Assembly (NCBI GenBank): GCA_027858145.1
Contig: JAQIDF010000239.1
Coordinates: 1 to 8,374 of the forward strand
Length of the DNA: 8,374 nucleotides
Source: Prolixibacteraceae bacterium
Lineage (GTDB): Bacteria > Bacteroidota > Bacteroidia > Bacteroidales > Prolixibacteraceae
Direction of reading: 5' to 3'
The notes beneath the pieces were generated by a model, which had not been told where the DNA came from, ran no database searches, and worked only from the letters and a program-made list of their open reading frames with translations. Made by a program: the position numbers and the translations under genes. Positions 8,173-8,374 of the stretch are shown here, one piece after another (the stretch's first letter is position 1; the number at the start of each line of letters is the position of its first letter).

Positions 8173-8374
8173 TTACTTGATGATCATTCTTTTTGACTTA
8201 AAATAGGAGCTTTGGCCCTGCTTGATCACATTCAGGTTATAGATGTAAATACCTAACTTCTGTTTGCTTTGCCATTCCACCTGATGTTCTCCTTTTGCTA
8301 AATCGATCAGTTTCCAAACTTTAACTTCTCGTCCCATAACATCGTAAATTGAAAGAATCACTTCATCTACTTCC
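8173..8374 (-). CDS. C-terminal T9SS sorting domain of a third tandem gene (5' part outside window)
   Basis: Only the last 66 residues and the TAA stop (8175-8173) lie in the window; the gene continues beyond the right edge. The residues match the end of a T9SS type A sorting domain: EVDEVILSIYDVMGREVKVW, then LAKGEHQVEW, then the basic tail FKSKRMIIK. This module directs a protein that has crossed the inner membrane through the T9SS outer-membrane channel, where it is normally cleaved and the cargo is released or attached to the surface. Its first 38 visible residues are identical to the matching part of the left-hand protease. By position in the array the gene is probably a third S8 protease, but its catalytic part cannot be seen and another T9SS cargo is possible. 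It is the most upstream of the three genes and ends 12 bases before the next start. Confidence 0.85.
   Translation of the reverse strand, partial: EVDEVILSIYDVMGREVKVWKLIDLAKGEHQVEWQSKQKLGIYIYNLNVIKQGQSSYFKSKRMIIK
8184..8374 (-). repeat. Sorting-domain DNA repeat, copy 3
   Basis: Third copy, in the 3' end of the gene entering from the right; it probably continues past the edge. It is identical to copy 1 over the 117 bases that can be compared and 96% identical to copy 2 over 191. The two most distant copies are therefore more alike than either is to the middle copy. Confidence 0.9.

Noticed and set aside
1..8374. Tandem repeat as a pure assembly duplication
   Set aside because: The two visible units differ strongly in propeptide, beta-helix and loops, so they are real paralogs. 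Only the near-identical 3' ends could hide a local assembly error.

Overview
The window is almost wall-to-wall coding DNA on the minus strand and looks like part of a Bacteroidota (FCB group) genome. The indications are C-terminal type IX secretion (T9SS) sorting domains with a GQNYPNPF motif, signal peptides of the MKK...A|Q type, start sites without a Shine-Dalgarno sequence, and multi-domain surface or secreted architectures rich in Asn and Asp. I cannot assign a genus.

Layout, read in the direction of transcription (right to left). (1) 8374-8173: the last 66 residues of a gene that enters from the right; only its T9SS sorting domain is visible. (2) 8160-4045: a complete 1371-residue secreted subtilisin-family (S8) protease. 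(3) 4037 to the left edge: a second, closely similar S8 protease, open for 1345 codons and lacking only about the last 28 residues, which lie outside the window. The gaps between genes are 12 and 7 bases, so the three genes are very likely one transcription unit. Its promoter lies beyond the right edge and its terminator beyond the left edge. The plus strand carries no convincing gene and there is no stretch of non-coding DNA longer than 12 bases.

The two visible proteases share one architecture: signal peptide, I9-type propeptide, S8 catalytic domain with intact Asp/His/Asn/Ser, a CARDB/Ig-like domain, a right-handed beta-helix-like region, a second Ig-like (SbsA-like) domain, an Fn3-like domain, a pair of dockerin type I calcium repeats, a cohesin-like beta domain, and the T9SS sorting domain. 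They probably reach the cell surface or medium as a family of related proteases that differ mainly in the beta-helix module and in some loops near the active site.

The most notable signals are these. The array repeats with a period of about 4.13 kb. The sorting-domain DNA is nearly identical between units (117/117 bases between the first and third, 114/117 between the first and second) with an abrupt fall to about 68% just upstream, which suggests gene conversion. A dockerin pair and a cohesin-like domain also occur in the same polypeptide. I see no RNA gene, mobile element, CRISPR array or wholly new system.
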